This document shows positions 1 through 8,661 of a stretch of 64,000 nucleotides of DNA, piece by piece. The translations under genes were made by a program, and so were the position numbers. The notes beneath the pieces were generated by a model that made no database searches, was not told the origin of the DNA, and saw nothing but the letters and a program-made list of their open reading frames with translations. Position 1 is the stretch's first letter. Every line of letters starts with the position of its first letter. Source of the stretch: Nocardioides islandensis (GTDB lineage: Bacteria; Actinomycetota; Actinomycetes; Propionibacteriales; Nocardioidaceae); contig NZ_JADKPN010000006.1 of NCBI RefSeq assembly GCF_015352455.1, positions 62,001 to 126,000 on the forward strand, read 5' to 3'.

Positions 1-32
1 TCCTCGTCGCGGAGATGCTGCGCCAGGTCTGA
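1..32 (+). CDS. 3' end of an unidentified CDS cut by the window edge
   Basis: The first 32 bases read in frame 3 as LVAEMLRQV followed by TGA at 30-32. A TetR-type gene on the same strand starts about 40 bases later. Nine residues do not allow a family assignment; it may also be an incidental open frame. Confidence 0.3.
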   Translation, partial: LVAEMLRQV

Positions 33-74
33 CCAGTCCAAGGCCTGTGGAGGGCGCGGTCCTGCCGCCCCGTG

Positions 75-722
75 ATGTGCTCGGCTGGGCGCATGCTCCG
101 CCTCGACTCCCTGGCACGCCGCGACATCATCACCGACGTCGCAATGCCGATCATCGCCACACGCGGGGTTTCCGGAGTCACCTACGCCTCCCTGGCGGCT
201 CGGATCGGGCACAGCCCTCAAGCCATCCACCAGTGGGTCGGCACCCGCGACCGGATGGTCGAGCTGATCGCCGCGACGTTCTACCAGCGATGGGTGCCGT
301 GGACCACGTCCCGGTCCTACGACCACGCTGCGCTGGCCATGCTCCCCGGAGACGACGAGGAGGAGACCGGATGGTGTCGCGTCCTCCTCGCGCTACAGGA
401 GGAGGCTCGTCGTCGACCATCCGTCGCGCCGCTCCTCGCGTCGCTCCGCCGGCACGAGCACGAGCTGCTCGCCGACATCCACCCCGAGCTGAAGTCCGAT
501 GACCACCGGCTCCAGGTGCTCCATGCCCTCGTGGCCGGACTACGCGAGACCGCATGCAGTGAGTCAGAGATCGGCCCCACGCGGGCTCGACACCTCCTGG
601 CGCTCTACTGCGCCGAGCATGCCGGCCCACGGGCCGACTGGGTCTCCGGTGCCTGCGCGGATGAGGCTGTGGCCGGCTTGATTGACGTCAATCAAGCAGA
701 CGAGGTGCCGCCCTCGTCGTGA
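75..722 (+). CDS. TetR/AcrR family transcriptional regulator
   Basis: Predicted dimeric DNA-binding repressor of about 215 residues, the usual TetR length. The N-terminal helices contain the TetR helix-turn-helix (TYASLAARIGHSPQAIHQW, about residues 36-54), and the variable C-terminal two thirds would be the ligand and dimerisation domain. The ATG at 75 was chosen; GTG at 72 and ATG at 93 are in-frame alternatives and none has a good ribosome-binding site. The last codons contain a perfect 22-bp palindrome (676-697), a likely operator for this protein placed just before the downstream cupredoxin gene. The ligand is unknown, and the neighbour suggests only loosely a copper or redox theme. Confidence 0.85.
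   Translation: MCSAGRMLRLDSLARRDIITDVAMPIIATRGVSGVTYASLAARIGHSPQAIHQWVGTRDRMVELIAATFYQRWVPWTTSRSYDHAALAMLPGDDEEETGWCRVLLALQEEARRRPSVAPLLASLRRHEHELLADIHPELKSDDHRLQVLHALVAGLRETACSESEIGPTRARHLLALYCAEHAGPRADWVSGACADEAVAGLIDVNQADEVPPSS
676..697. promoter_or_regulatory. Perfect palindromic operator candidate of the TetR regulator
   Basis: The core ttgattgacgtcaatcaa (678-695) is its own reverse complement, and the flanking GC on each side extends the perfect symmetry to 22 bp. Length and perfect dyad are typical of TetR-family operators. It lies inside the last codons of the TetR gene and about 60 bases before the cupredoxin ATG, so bound repressor could block transcription of the cupredoxin gene. 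Confidence 0.6.
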
Positions 723-754
723 ACCAGTCGTGCCCGACGACCGTACCGCCCATC

Positions 755-1342
755 ATGAGAACCTCGCGCGTCGTCGGCGTCCTCGCTGCGCTCGCCCTCC
801 CGTTGCTGCCCGTCGCCGCGACGGATGCTGCGACGGACAACGCGCACGCCGCCGGAGCGACCGTGACCGTGGTGAACATGGCCTTCACGCCTGCCGCGGT
901 CCGGGTCGGGCTGGGGGAGTCGGTGACCTGGACGTTCCAGGACCCGATCTCGCACACCGTGACGTCCGACGACGGGTTCTTCGACACCGGTCCCACGTCC
1001 GGCGGCGCCAGCCGCACCGTGCGGTTCGCCTCGGCCGGGACGTACGCCTACCACTGCTCCATCCACTCGATGATGCACGGGAAGGTCGTCGTCCCGATGG
1101 CCGCCACCGGGACCGTGAAGGACGGGTGGAAGCTGCGCTGGCTGGCGGGCAAGAACCACAAGAACCGCTCGTACGACGTGCAGGTGCGCAAGGCGGGCAC
1201 CACGACCTGGACGTCGTACAAGCAGGCGACCACGACCGGCTCCGGTCGCTTCGACCCGGGCAAGGGCACCTGGCAGGCCCGCGCGCGGACCCACAAGGGC
1301 TCGTCCACGTCCGGGTGGTCGCCCGCCCTCCGGCTGCCCTGA
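755..1342 (+). CDS. Secreted cupredoxin (plastocyanin-like) protein with C-terminal FN3-like region
   Basis: About 195 residues from the ATG at 755, which begins a clean signal peptide (basic MRTSR, hydrophobic core to about residue 22, cleavage near residue 32); a GTG at 719 would put 12 polar residues before it. Residues 35-115 form a cupredoxin domain with the type I copper ligands visible: His67 in SHTVT and the C-x2-H-x2-M series Cys101, His104, Met107 in YHCSIHSMMHG. The C-terminal 80 residues resemble a fibronectin III-like beta domain. It is probably an exported copper-binding or electron-transfer protein. The gene follows the TetR gene and its putative operator, so repression by that protein is likely. 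Confidence 0.85.
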   Translation: MRTSRVVGVLAALALPLLPVAATDAATDNAHAAGATVTVVNMAFTPAAVRVGLGESVTWTFQDPISHTVTSDDGFFDTGPTSGGASRTVRFASAGTYAYHCSIHSMMHGKVVVPMAATGTVKDGWKLRWLAGKNHKNRSYDVQVRKAGTTTWTSYKQATTTGSGRFDPGKGTWQARARTHKGSSTSGWSPALRLP

Positions 1343-1453
1343 TCCCCTCCCGCGGGTGTGGCCGGGCACGGGACCGGCGGACTAGCGTCCGACCGTCCCC
1401 GGCTCGGCGAGACCCGTCGAAGCCTCTCGGGGGGCATCGACAGGAGGAGTCAC

Positions 1454-2374
1454 ATGAAGGGACGCATGACTGTGGGGCTGGCCCTGGCGGCCGGCCTGAC
1501 GCTGAGCTCGGCGATCGGCCTGGCCACCGCGGGCGTTGCGGGCGCCACCGGCACCGACCGTGCCAGGGCAGCATCGAGCGTCAGCCGCCACGACGCGGCG
1601 ACGACCACGCGCGAGCAGAAGCGCATCGAGCAGTACTGGACCCCGGCGCGGATGAGGAGCGCGATCCCGGTCGGGACGAAGATCGACCCGGCGAAGGGCA
1701 AGCCCGGGGGAGGGACCAGCGGCGGCACGGCCGTGGCCGAGACCCCGGTGCCGCAGTTCGGCAAGGTCTTCTTCACCGAGGGCAATGCGAACTACGTCTG
1801 CTCCGGCACGGCGACGACCAGCGGGAACCATGACGTGGTCACGACGGCCGGCCACTGCGTGAACGAGGGTCCGGGCGCCTACGTCACGAACTTCGCGTTC
1901 GCGCCGGCGTACAGCAACGGCAGCGGGCCGTTCGGTACGTGGACCGCGAAGACCCTGTACACGACCAGCCAGTGGGCCACGACGGGTGACTACAACTACG
2001 ACGTCGGCTTCGCGGTGATGAACGCCAACGGCTCCGGCCAGAGCCTCACCGACGTCACCGGCAGCTACGCCCCGGTCTTCAACGCGGCCAAGAACCAGAC
2101 GATGAAGGCCTACGGGTACCCGGCCGCCCGGCCGTTCAACGGCCAGCAACTGTACTCCTGCACCGGCGTCGTCGTCCCGGACACCTACGGCGGCAGTACC
2201 GACCAGGGCCTGGCCTGCGACATGACCGGCGGCTCGTCCGGCGGTGGCTGGATCCAGAACGGCTCCCTCGCCTCGGTGACCAGCTTCGGCTACACCGGCG
2301 TGAAGAACATCCTGTGGGGCCCGTACTTCGGCTCGGTCATCCAGGCGACGTACAACGCCGCTCAGGCCGGCTAA
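1454..2374 (+). CDS. Secreted trypsin-like serine endopeptidase
   Basis: A 306-residue exported protease. The ATG at 1454 is preceded by a strong AGGAGGAG (1442-1449) and starts a signal peptide (MKGRMTVGLALAAGLTLSSA). A pro-region of about 70 residues precedes a chymotrypsin-fold domain from about residue 100. The catalytic triad is visible: His134 in TTAGHC, Asp183 in YNYDVGF, Ser262 in TGGSSGGG. Paired cysteines (Cys117/Cys135, Cys236/Cys255) suggest disulfides. It resembles V8/glutamyl-endopeptidase-like actinobacterial S1 proteases; substrate specificity cannot be read. It stands alone, convergent with the following GNAT gene. Confidence 0.92.
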   Translation: MKGRMTVGLALAAGLTLSSAIGLATAGVAGATGTDRARAASSVSRHDAATTTREQKRIEQYWTPARMRSAIPVGTKIDPAKGKPGGGTSGGTAVAETPVPQFGKVFFTEGNANYVCSGTATTSGNHDVVTTAGHCVNEGPGAYVTNFAFAPAYSNGSGPFGTWTAKTLYTTSQWATTGDYNYDVGFAVMNANGSGQSLTDVTGSYAPVFNAAKNQTMKAYGYPAARPFNGQQLYSCTGVVVPDTYGGSTDQGLACDMTGGSSGGGWIQNGSLASVTSFGYTGVKNILWGPYFGSVIQATYNAAQAG

Positions 2375-2408
2375 GCGCACGCACCACCACATGAGGGCCG
2401 CCCCGGAG

Positions 2409-2987
2409 TCACTCCCGGGCGGCCCACTCGTCGGCCCACTCGTCGGCCAGCAGGGCGTAGGTGTACCCGTCGAGCCAGCCGCGCTCGCGGTGCAGCGCGT
2501 CGCGCACGGTGTGCGCCTCGCGCCGCATGCCCACCCGCTCCATCAGCCGCCAGGAACCGGTGTTGTCGGCGAAGGTGGTGGCGAACACCCGCCGCAGCCC
2601 CAGCTCGCCGAAGCACAGACCGATGAGCGCCCGCACGGCCTCGAGGGCCAGACCCCGGCCCTGGTACGCCGGGTCCAGCGCCCAGCCGATCTCGGCCTGC
2701 TGGGGAGCGTCCCCGGCCTCGGCCTGCGACCAGCTGTCCGAGACGTGCAGGTACAGGTCGCCCACGACGCGTCCGTCGACCTCGATGACGAAGGTACGGC
2801 GGCGGAACTCCTCGTCCTCGAAGCGTGCCGCGACGCCGGCCCCGTCGGGTGACGTCCGCGGCAGCCACTCCGAGACCTCGGGCAGCCGTCGGTAGGCGAA
2901 GAACGCCGCCGCGTCGGCGGCCGTCGACGGCCGGAACGAGAGCCGATCGGTGGTCACCGGCCAGGACACGTCCTCGGTGGAGGTCAC
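2409..2987 (-). CDS. GNAT family N-acetyltransferase (RimJ/RimL-like)
   Basis: A 192-residue single-domain acetyltransferase. The N-terminal segment (TDRLSFRPSTAADAAAFFAYRRLPEVSEWL) is typical of the RimJ/RimL branch, and acetyl-CoA-binding motif A is seen as YQGRGLALEAVRALI, about residues 108-122. The substrate (ribosomal protein, small molecule or antibiotic) cannot be told. The GTG start at 2987 is preceded by TAGCGT seven bases upstream on the minus strand, consistent with a leaderless transcript. It is divergent from the threonine aldolase gene. Confidence 0.85.
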   Translation of the reverse strand: MTSTEDVSWPVTTDRLSFRPSTAADAAAFFAYRRLPEVSEWLPRTSPDGAGVAARFEDEEFRRRTFVIEVDGRVVGDLYLHVSDSWSQAEAGDAPQQAEIGWALDPAYQGRGLALEAVRALIGLCFGELGLRRVFATTFADNTGSWRLMERVGMRREAHTVRDALHRERGWLDGYTYALLADEWADEWAARE

Positions 2988-2994
2988 GAGAAGA

Positions 2995-3000
2995 CGCTAG
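2995..3000 (-). promoter_or_regulatory. -10 hexamer TAGCGT of GNAT gene (leaderless)
   Basis: TAGCGT on the minus strand lies seven bases before the GTG at 2987, matching the TAGNNT-N6-8-start pattern repeated across the window. Confidence 0.5.
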
Positions 3001-3015
3001 ACGGCGCATGGTCTG

Positions 3016-4026
3016 ATGGGCCTCGTGCCCGACGTCATCGACCTGCGCAGCGACACCGTCACCCGCCCGACCGCGGAGATGCGGGCGGCCATGGCCGGGG
3101 CCGAGGTGGGCGACGACGTGTACGGCGAGGACCCGACGGTCAACGCCCTGCAGGAGCGGGTCGCGGCGATGTTCGGTCACGAGGCCGCGCTGTTCACCCC
3201 GACCGGCTCGCTGGCCAACCTGCTCGCGGTGCGGTCCGTGGTGGCGCCCGGCCAGGAGGTCCTCTGCGAGTCGTCGGCGCACGTCGCCCGCGCCGAGCTC
3301 GGCGCCCACGGCGCGGTCGCCGGCATCACCATGCGCACGTGGACCTCGCCGCGCGGGCAGGTCGACCTGGCCGCGATCTCCGGGCTGTTCGCACCGGACA
3401 TGGGCCCGTTCTTCGTGCGCACGACCGCCGTGTCGGTCGAGAACACGCACAACTTCGCCGGCGGGGCCGTGCTGCCGCTGGCCGATCTCCAGGCGCTGCG
3501 CTCCTGGGCCGACGCCTCGGAGGTCGCGATCCACCTGGACGGCGCCCGGCTCTGGAACGCGCACGTCGCCACGGGCACGCCGCTGAGCGAGTACGGCGCG
3601 GTCGCGGACGTCCTGGGCGTCTGCTTCTCCAAGGGGCTCGGTGCCCCGGTCGGCTCGATGATGGTCGGCTCCGCGGCCGCGGTCACCGAGGCCCGGGTCT
3701 GGCGCAAGCGGCTCGGCGGTGGGATGCGGCAGGTCGGCGTGCTCGCCGCCGCGGCGGCGTACGCCCTCGACCACCACGTCGACCGGCTCGCGGACGACCA
3801 CGACCACGCACGGCTGCTGGCCGACGCGTGCGGCGCCGACCCGGGCCTCGTCGACACCAACATCGTGGTGGTCGACCGCCCGGACGCGGCCCGGTACGTC
3901 GCGGCCGCCCGCGACGAGGGCGTGCTCATCTCCGCGGTCGGCCCGCGCGCGGTCCGGCTCGTCACCCACCTGGACGTCTCCGCCGGCGACGCCAAGCGCG
4001 CGGCCGAGGTGCTGGCCCGCCTGTGA
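3016..4026 (+). CDS. ltaE: Low-specificity L-threonine aldolase
   Basis: PLP-dependent fold-type I enzyme, 336 residues, cleaving L-threonine or L-allo-threonine to glycine and acetaldehyde. Family hallmarks are visible: [16 protein letters not shown] at the N-terminus, [12 protein letters not shown] (about residues 36-47), the PLP-contacting [10 protein letters not shown], and the Schiff-base lysine in [11 protein letters not shown] (about residue 216). Length is normal. The ATG at 3016 gives an N-terminus starting six residues before DLRSD, as in homologues. It is a single gene, convergent with the next gene only three bases away. Confidence 0.93.
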   Translation: MGLVPDVIDLRSDTVTRPTAEMRAAMAGAEVGDDVYGEDPTVNALQERVAAMFGHEAALFTPTGSLANLLAVRSVVAPGQEVLCESSAHVARAELGAHGAVAGITMRTWTSPRGQVDLAAISGLFAPDMGPFFVRTTAVSVENTHNFAGGAVLPLADLQALRSWADASEVAIHLDGARLWNAHVATGTPLSEYGAVADVLGVCFSKGLGAPVGSMMVGSAAAVTEARVWRKRLGGGMRQVGVLAAAAAYALDHHVDRLADDHDHARLLADACGADPGLVDTNIVVVDRPDAARYVAAARDEGVLISAVGPRAVRLVTHLDVSAGDAKRAAEVLARL

Positions 4027-4029
4027 CGG

Positions 4030-5145
4030 TCAGCCCGCCGGCGTCCCCACGAGGCTGACCTCGCTGACCGCGGTGTAGTCGCGGGCCGAGCGACCCGTCC
4101 CGGGCGCGCTTACCGACACGAGCCGGAGCGTGACCGTCGAGGTGCTCACCGGAGTCTCGAGGTCGATGGTCTGCATCTGCTTGGTCGACTGCAGCTGCTG
4201 GTCGAGCGTGGTCCCGTCGTCGAAGACCCACTGCACCGCCAGGACGCGGCGGTTGCCGGCGTACCAGTTGAGCTTGCGGCCGCCGACCAGCGCGGTCTTG
4301 GCGTACCCGTTGACGAGCCCCACCTCGGTCAGCGTGGTCGGCGCGGCCAGCGCGAAGGTCAGCTCCGACCCGCTGGCGTCGCCGGCCATCCGCCAGCAGG
4401 TGCTGGGGCTGCCGTCGAGCATGTTGGCCGCGACGTACGTCGTGCGGTTGCCGAAGGCGTCGACGTTCGGCGGCGCGTTCCTCGGCGCCGTGGCGGTGGC
4501 CTGGCCGGCCACGTCGGTCGCGTCGCCCGCGGGGGCCGACTCGCTGGCCGACTGACTGGCCGGCGCGGAGTCCGACGTCTCCGGCGCGGTCGATCGCGGG
4601 GTCGGGCTCTGGTTGGCCTGGATCTTCTCGCTCACGGTCGATGCGGGGGCCGGGTCGCTGGCCGTGTCGTCGCCCCCGGACATCAGCAGCCAGACGCCGC
4701 CGACGGCCACCAGCACCATCACCAGCGACACGATCGCCCAGGGCAGCCAGGCCGGGGCTCCCGGGCCGTCGTCGGCGTCCTCGTCGGGCGGGCCGTAGGG
4801 GTCCGGTGGCGGCACGTACGGTGCCGGGTCGAGGGGGACCGGCTGGTGCGCGGCGGGGTCGGGCTCCACCTCGACGTGCGCGCTGACGCTCTCCTCGGCC
4901 TCGTCGGCGTACAGGGGGAAGCGCGGAGGCCCCGGCGTCGAGGCGGCCGGCTGGGGCTCCACGGGCGGCCGCACGGCCGGTCGTTCGGCGGTGTCGGTCC
5001 GCCAGTCCGGCGGCTCGGGCGTCCATCCCGAGGACGACTGGTCACTCGACTGGTCACTCGATTGGGGCGACAGCACCTTCTGCCCGCACTGCGGGCAGGC
5101 GGAGGCGTCGCCGACCTCGGCGCCGCACCGGGCACACGTGGTCAT
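4030..5145 (-). CDS. Zinc-ribbon membrane protein with extracytoplasmic discoidin-like domain
   Basis: A 371-residue protein beginning with a zinc ribbon (Cys4, Cys7, Cys17, Cys20 in MTTCARCG and CPQCGQK), followed by a Ser/Pro-rich acidic linker, one transmembrane helix (about 134-156), a second low-complexity linker, and a C-terminal beta-rich domain (about 235-371) resembling the discoidin/NADase-type glycan-binding fold seen in actinobacterial zinc-ribbon proteins (STCWRM motif). The layout suggests a cytoplasmic zinc ribbon and an extracytoplasmic ligand-binding domain. The ATG at 5145 has GGGAGGCGGAG upstream; a further in-frame start at 5181 adds 12 unlikely residues. A 9-bp-arm palindrome lies in its leader. 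Function unknown. Confidence 0.75.
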   Translation of the reverse strand: MTTCARCGAEVGDASACPQCGQKVLSPQSSDQSSDQSSSGWTPEPPDWRTDTAERPAVRPPVEPQPAASTPGPPRFPLYADEAEESVSAHVEVEPDPAAHQPVPLDPAPYVPPPDPYGPPDEDADDGPGAPAWLPWAIVSLVMVLVAVGGVWLLMSGGDDTASDPAPASTVSEKIQANQSPTPRSTAPETSDSAPASQSASESAPAGDATDVAGQATATAPRNAPPNVDAFGNRTTYVAANMLDGSPSTCWRMAGDASGSELTFALAAPTTLTEVGLVNGYAKTALVGGRKLNWYAGNRRVLAVQWVFDDGTTLDQQLQSTKQMQTIDLETPVSTSTVTLRLVSVSAPGTGRSARDYTAVSEVSLVGTPAG

Positions 5146-5166
5146 CGCTCCGCCTCCCTTCGGTGC

Positions 5167-5189
5167 TTGTCGCGTCACCAACGCGACAA
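5167..5189. promoter_or_regulatory. Palindrome (9-bp arms, 5-base loop) upstream of the zinc-ribbon gene
   Basis: ttgtcgcgt and acgcgacaa are separated by CACCA. On the minus strand a TTGACC lies at 5207-5212 with CATTGT 18 bases downstream, so the dyad would overlap the -10/+1 region of the zinc-ribbon promoter. It could be an operator, or a terminator hairpin for the preceding transporter gene, which ends at 5220. Confidence 0.4.
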
Positions 5190-5219
5190 TGGAGGGGAGG
5201 ATGACGCTGGGTCAACTCT

Positions 5220-6113
5220 CTAGACCGCCAGATGGGTGACCTCGCCCTCCACTTTCCGCCGCGGCGCGAGCTCGACCACGAGCATCGCGGCCAGCACCAT
5301 GGCGCCGCCGAACAGCATCCGCACCGTCAGCGACTCGCCGCCCAGCAGCACCGCGAAGAACGCCGCGAACACCGGCTCCATGCTCATCACGATCGCGGTC
5401 CGGGTCGGCGCCAGGTGCGCCTGTGCCCAGGTCTGCCCGACGATGCCCAGCGCGCCGGGTACGACGGCCATGTACAGCACCGCCAGCCAGTCCGACGTCC
5501 GGTCCGGGAGGACGATCCCGTCCGGGGCGGTGGTCACCAGGCAGACGACGGTGATCACGATGAGCTGGACGATCGCCAGGCCCATCGCCTCGGACGGCTG
5601 CGACCAGGCGCCGAGGCCGACGATGTGCAGGGCGTAGAGCATCGCGGCCACGAAGGTCAGCGCCTCGCCGTACCCGACCGAGAACCCCTGCAGGGTGAGC
5701 ACGCCGAGCCCCGCGAGCGCGAGCAGCACGGCGCCCCAGGTGAGCCAGGTGATCCGGGTGTGCAGCAGCACCGCGGCGAACAGCGGTGTCGCGACGACGT
5801 ACAGGCCGGTGATGAACCCGGAGACGCTGGCCGGCGTGTGCGCCAGCCCGGCGGTCTGGAGGATCTGCCCGAACCCGTAGAGAAGCCCGAGGACGACCGC
5901 GTGCCGGCGTGACTCGCGGCTGAGCCGGGAGAGTGCGCGGGGAGCCATGAGCACGAGCGCCAGCGCGGCGATCGCGAACCGGACCGCGAGGAAGTCCAGC
6001 GTCGGCACCCGCTCGAGCAGGTCCTTGATGAGGAAGAACGTGCTGCCCCAGCCGGCCGTGATCGCGACGAGGGCGAGGGTCGCGAGCAGCGTCGTGCGTC
6101 GCGTCCCCTCCAC
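5220..6113 (-). CDS. EamA/DMT family transporter (RhaT/YdcZ-like permease)
   Basis: A 297-residue inner-membrane protein with about ten hydrophobic helices arranged as two EamA repeats (about 12-140 and 150-285), typical of drug/metabolite transporters. The conserved GWGSTFFLIKD near the first helix and MSMEPVFAAFFAVLLGGE in the second repeat are family signatures. Probably an exporter of amino acids or metabolites; substrate not deducible. It lies 13 bases after the PASTA kinase stop on the same strand, so it may be transcribed with it. Confidence 0.88.
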   Translation of the reverse strand: MEGTRRTTLLATLALVAITAGWGSTFFLIKDLLERVPTLDFLAVRFAIAALALVLMAPRALSRLSRESRRHAVVLGLLYGFGQILQTAGLAHTPASVSGFITGLYVVATPLFAAVLLHTRITWLTWGAVLLALAGLGVLTLQGFSVGYGEALTFVAAMLYALHIVGLGAWSQPSEAMGLAIVQLIVITVVCLVTTAPDGIVLPDRTSDWLAVLYMAVVPGALGIVGQTWAQAHLAPTRTAIVMSMEPVFAAFFAVLLGGESLTVRMLFGGAMVLAAMLVVELAPRRKVEGEVTHLAV

Positions 6114-6126
6114 GGGCGCTACTAGA

Positions 6127-8145
6127 TCAGATCAACCAGAGGGTGACCGTGGAGCCCGTCGGGAGCATGGTGCCGGAGTCGGGGTCGACGCTGTAGACGA
6201 AGCCGAGACCCAGGTAGTTGTCGATGTGCTGCACGTCGACCTCGAAGCCGGCGGCCTCCAGCTGTTGCTGGGCGTACTCGACGCCGGACCCGCGCAGCCC
6301 GCTGGGGATCTCGACCAGCTGGGGACCCTTCGAGACCACGAAGCCGACCTCGTCGCCGCGGAAGAGCGTGCCGGTGTCGGGGGACTGCGAGATGACCATG
6401 CCCTGCTCGACGGTGTCGGAGTACTCCTCGGTGGACGTGACCTCGAGACCCTTGCGCTCCATGGCCGCCTCGGCCTCGACGAAGCTGTGGCCGGTCCAGT
6501 CCTGGACGGTCAGGGGCTTGCGGCCCTTGCTGACGTACAGGTCCACCACGGTGCCCGGTCGGAGCGTCTGGCCCGCGCCCGGGTCGCTGTGCAGGACCGT
6601 GCCCTCGGGCACCGTCTCCGACCACCGGCCGATGGACTTGCCGAACGACAGGTGCGTCGCGGCCAGCTGGTCCTGCGCCGCGTCCTCGGTGAGCCCCTTG
6701 AGGGCGGGTACGTCGTAGCGCTCCTTGCCCAGCGAGATCACCAGGGTGACCGTGCCGCCGTCGAGCACCCGGGCGCCGGCCTTCGGGTCCGCGGCCAGGA
6801 CACGCCCGGCGGGCACCGTCTCGGAGTACGCCGGGTCGCCGAGCTGCACGTCCAGGCCGGCCGCGTCGAGCTTCTTCTCCGCCTGCTTCTCGACCATCCC
6901 GAGCACACCGGGCGCGGAGGTGTAGCGCTCCCAGCCGAACCACCAGGCGCCGACACCGGCACCCGCGACCAGCAGCAGCGCGAGCAGCAGGACGATCGGG
7001 CCGCGGCGCGGCCGGCGGGGGCGGCGTGCGGTGGTGATCCGGGCGACCTGGTTCGGCGGCGGGACCGGGCGGCGGTCGAGGGCCGTCGTGCGGTGCACGG
7101 CCTGCGGCGCCTCTGCCGGCTCCGTCACGTGCGGGGCGACCATCCGCGCGAACTCGTCGACGTCGAACGGGTCGGGCGCGGTGTCCTCCCGGATCGGTAC
7201 GGGGGACCTGAGGGCGAGGTCGCCGGTGAGCTCCTCGTCCTCGCGGACGCCGTCGCGCAGCGCCTGGCCGACCCTGTGCACCTGGTGCAGCAGCACGCCG
7301 GCGTCGGCCGGGCGCTGGTCGAGGTCGCGGGCGGTGGCGCGGGCGACCAGCGCGTCGACGTACGCCGGGAGGCCGGGCACCAGCCGCGACGGCGGCGGGA
7401 CGTCCTCGTGGACGTGCTTGTAGGCGACCGCGATCGGCGACTCGCCCTCGTGCGGCTTGGCGCCGGTGAGCAGCTCGTAGATCAGCACGCCGGCGGCGTA
7501 CACGTCCGCCCGCGCGTCGGAGCGGCCGTCGACGACGAGCTCGGGGGCGAGGTAGGAGACGGTGCCGATGAGCACGCCGCCCGTGGCGGTGTGCTGGGTG
7601 TCGGCGGAGACGGCCTTGGCCAGGCCGAAGTCGGCGACCTTGACCCGGCCGTCGTCGGCGATGAGGACGTTCTCGGGCTTCACGTCGCGGTGGATCAGGC
7701 CGGCCCGGTGGGCGTGCGCCAGGGCGGAGAGGACCGGCTCGACGAGGGCCAGTGCCCGCGCCGGCGACATCGGGCTCTCCTTGCGGATCACGTCGCGCAG
7801 CGTGTGGCCGGCCACGTGCTCCATGACCAGGAAGACCGTGCCCTCGTCGTCGCCCTGGTCGTAGACCGCGACGACGTTGGGGTGGTCCAGGCGCGCGGCG
7901 GAACGGGCCTCGCGCACGAACCGGGCGGCGAACTCCTCGTCGTCGCCGAGGCCGGGGTGCATGACCTTGACCGCGCACGCGCGCTCGAGCCGGAGGTCGG
8001 TGGCCTCGTACACGCTGGCCATGCCGCCGCGGGCGATGCGCGGGCCGATGCGGTAGCGCCCGTCCACGACCCGCCCGACGAGGGCGTCGTTCAGGACGGC
8101 GTTGCCGCCGCGACTCTCTGTCGGGGCACGCCCATCTGGCTGCAC
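6127..8145 (-). CDS. Membrane Ser/Thr protein kinase with four PASTA domains (PknB/PknL type)
   Basis: A 672-residue Hanks-type kinase. The cytoplasmic kinase domain (about 30-290) has the glycine loop IARGGMASVYEA, Lys60 (ACAVKVM), catalytic HRDVKPEN (Asp154), DFG at 172-174 and the YLAPE activation-segment end. A Pro/Arg-rich juxtamembrane region and one TM helix (about 392-412) precede four C-terminal PASTA repeats, which in this family sense muropeptides or lipid II. The GTG at 8145 was chosen because AGGAGGG lies four bases upstream; another in-frame start at 8163 has no such site. It is divergent from an Rv2175c-like gene, as pknL is in M. tuberculosis, though mycobacterial PknL lacks PASTA domains. 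A TACGAT (8193-8198, minus) may be its -10. Confidence 0.93.
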   Translation of the reverse strand: MQPDGRAPTESRGGNAVLNDALVGRVVDGRYRIGPRIARGGMASVYEATDLRLERACAVKVMHPGLGDDEEFAARFVREARSAARLDHPNVVAVYDQGDDEGTVFLVMEHVAGHTLRDVIRKESPMSPARALALVEPVLSALAHAHRAGLIHRDVKPENVLIADDGRVKVADFGLAKAVSADTQHTATGGVLIGTVSYLAPELVVDGRSDARADVYAAGVLIYELLTGAKPHEGESPIAVAYKHVHEDVPPPSRLVPGLPAYVDALVARATARDLDQRPADAGVLLHQVHRVGQALRDGVREDEELTGDLALRSPVPIREDTAPDPFDVDEFARMVAPHVTEPAEAPQAVHRTTALDRRPVPPPNQVARITTARRPRRPRRGPIVLLLALLLVAGAGVGAWWFGWERYTSAPGVLGMVEKQAEKKLDAAGLDVQLGDPAYSETVPAGRVLAADPKAGARVLDGGTVTLVISLGKERYDVPALKGLTEDAAQDQLAATHLSFGKSIGRWSETVPEGTVLHSDPGAGQTLRPGTVVDLYVSKGRKPLTVQDWTGHSFVEAEAAMERKGLEVTSTEEYSDTVEQGMVISQSPDTGTLFRGDEVGFVVSKGPQLVEIPSGLRGSGVEYAQQQLEAAGFEVDVQHIDNYLGLGFVYSVDPDSGTMLPTGSTVTLWLI

Positions 8146-8267
8146 TCGACCCTCCTGGTGCACCGGTCGGGGAAGTGTCCGGTCAGCCCATCGTACGGAG
8201 CCCGGGTCGTCGAGGCCCCATCACGACCGCCCGGCGTGGCGCGGGTCACCCGTGGAAGAGTGTTCCC

Positions 8268-8651
8268 ATGGCCGATCAGCCCTCCACCCAGCCCTTGGCC
8301 ACCCATGACCTCGCCGCGCTCGTCGACGAGTGGGTCGACTGGGCGGGAGCCGCCGAGCTCCTCGGCGTCGCGGTCTCCCGGGTCCGCACCATGATCCGCG
8401 ACCACGAGCTGGCCGCGGCGGTCCCGTCGCCCGGTGCCGGCCAGCGGGTGCCGGCGGCGTTCATCCAGGACGGGCTGGTCGTGAAGGGACTCCCGGGCCT
8501 GCTGACCCTGATGCACGACAACGGGTACGACGACCGCGAGATCATCGCCTGGCTGTTCCTCGACGACGACCTGCCCGGCCGGCCGATCGACGCGCTGCGC
8601 GAGAACCGCGGTACCGAGGTCAAGCGCCGCGCCCAGGCCATGGCCTTCTAG
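8268..8651 (+). CDS. Rv2175c-like DNA-binding protein
   Basis: A 127-residue protein with an N-terminal winged helix-turn-helix-like region (WAGAAELLGVAVSRVRTMIRD, about residues 23-43) and a C-terminal part containing RRAQAMAF, matching the Rv2175c family. In M. tuberculosis Rv2175c is a substrate of the adjacent kinase PknL, whose phosphorylation of the short N-terminal arm abolishes DNA binding; the divergent kinase here makes the same relation likely. Thr7 and Thr12 in the arm (MADQPSTQPLATHD) are candidate phosphoacceptors (inference). The ATG at 8268 was chosen because upstream residues in the open frame are not conserved-looking. The RNase gene follows 10 bases downstream. Confidence 0.85.
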   Translation: MADQPSTQPLATHDLAALVDEWVDWAGAAELLGVAVSRVRTMIRDHELAAAVPSPGAGQRVPAAFIQDGLVVKGLPGLLTLMHDNGYDDREIIAWLFLDDDLPGRPIDALRENRGTEVKRRAQAMAF

Positions 8652-8661
8652 GACGTCCCCG

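Noticed and set aside
3001..3010. Leaderless promoter for ltaE (TAGACG-N-ATG)
   Set aside because: The sixth base is G and the nearest ATG (3008) is out of frame with ltaE, so it does not fit the TAGNNT-start pattern.
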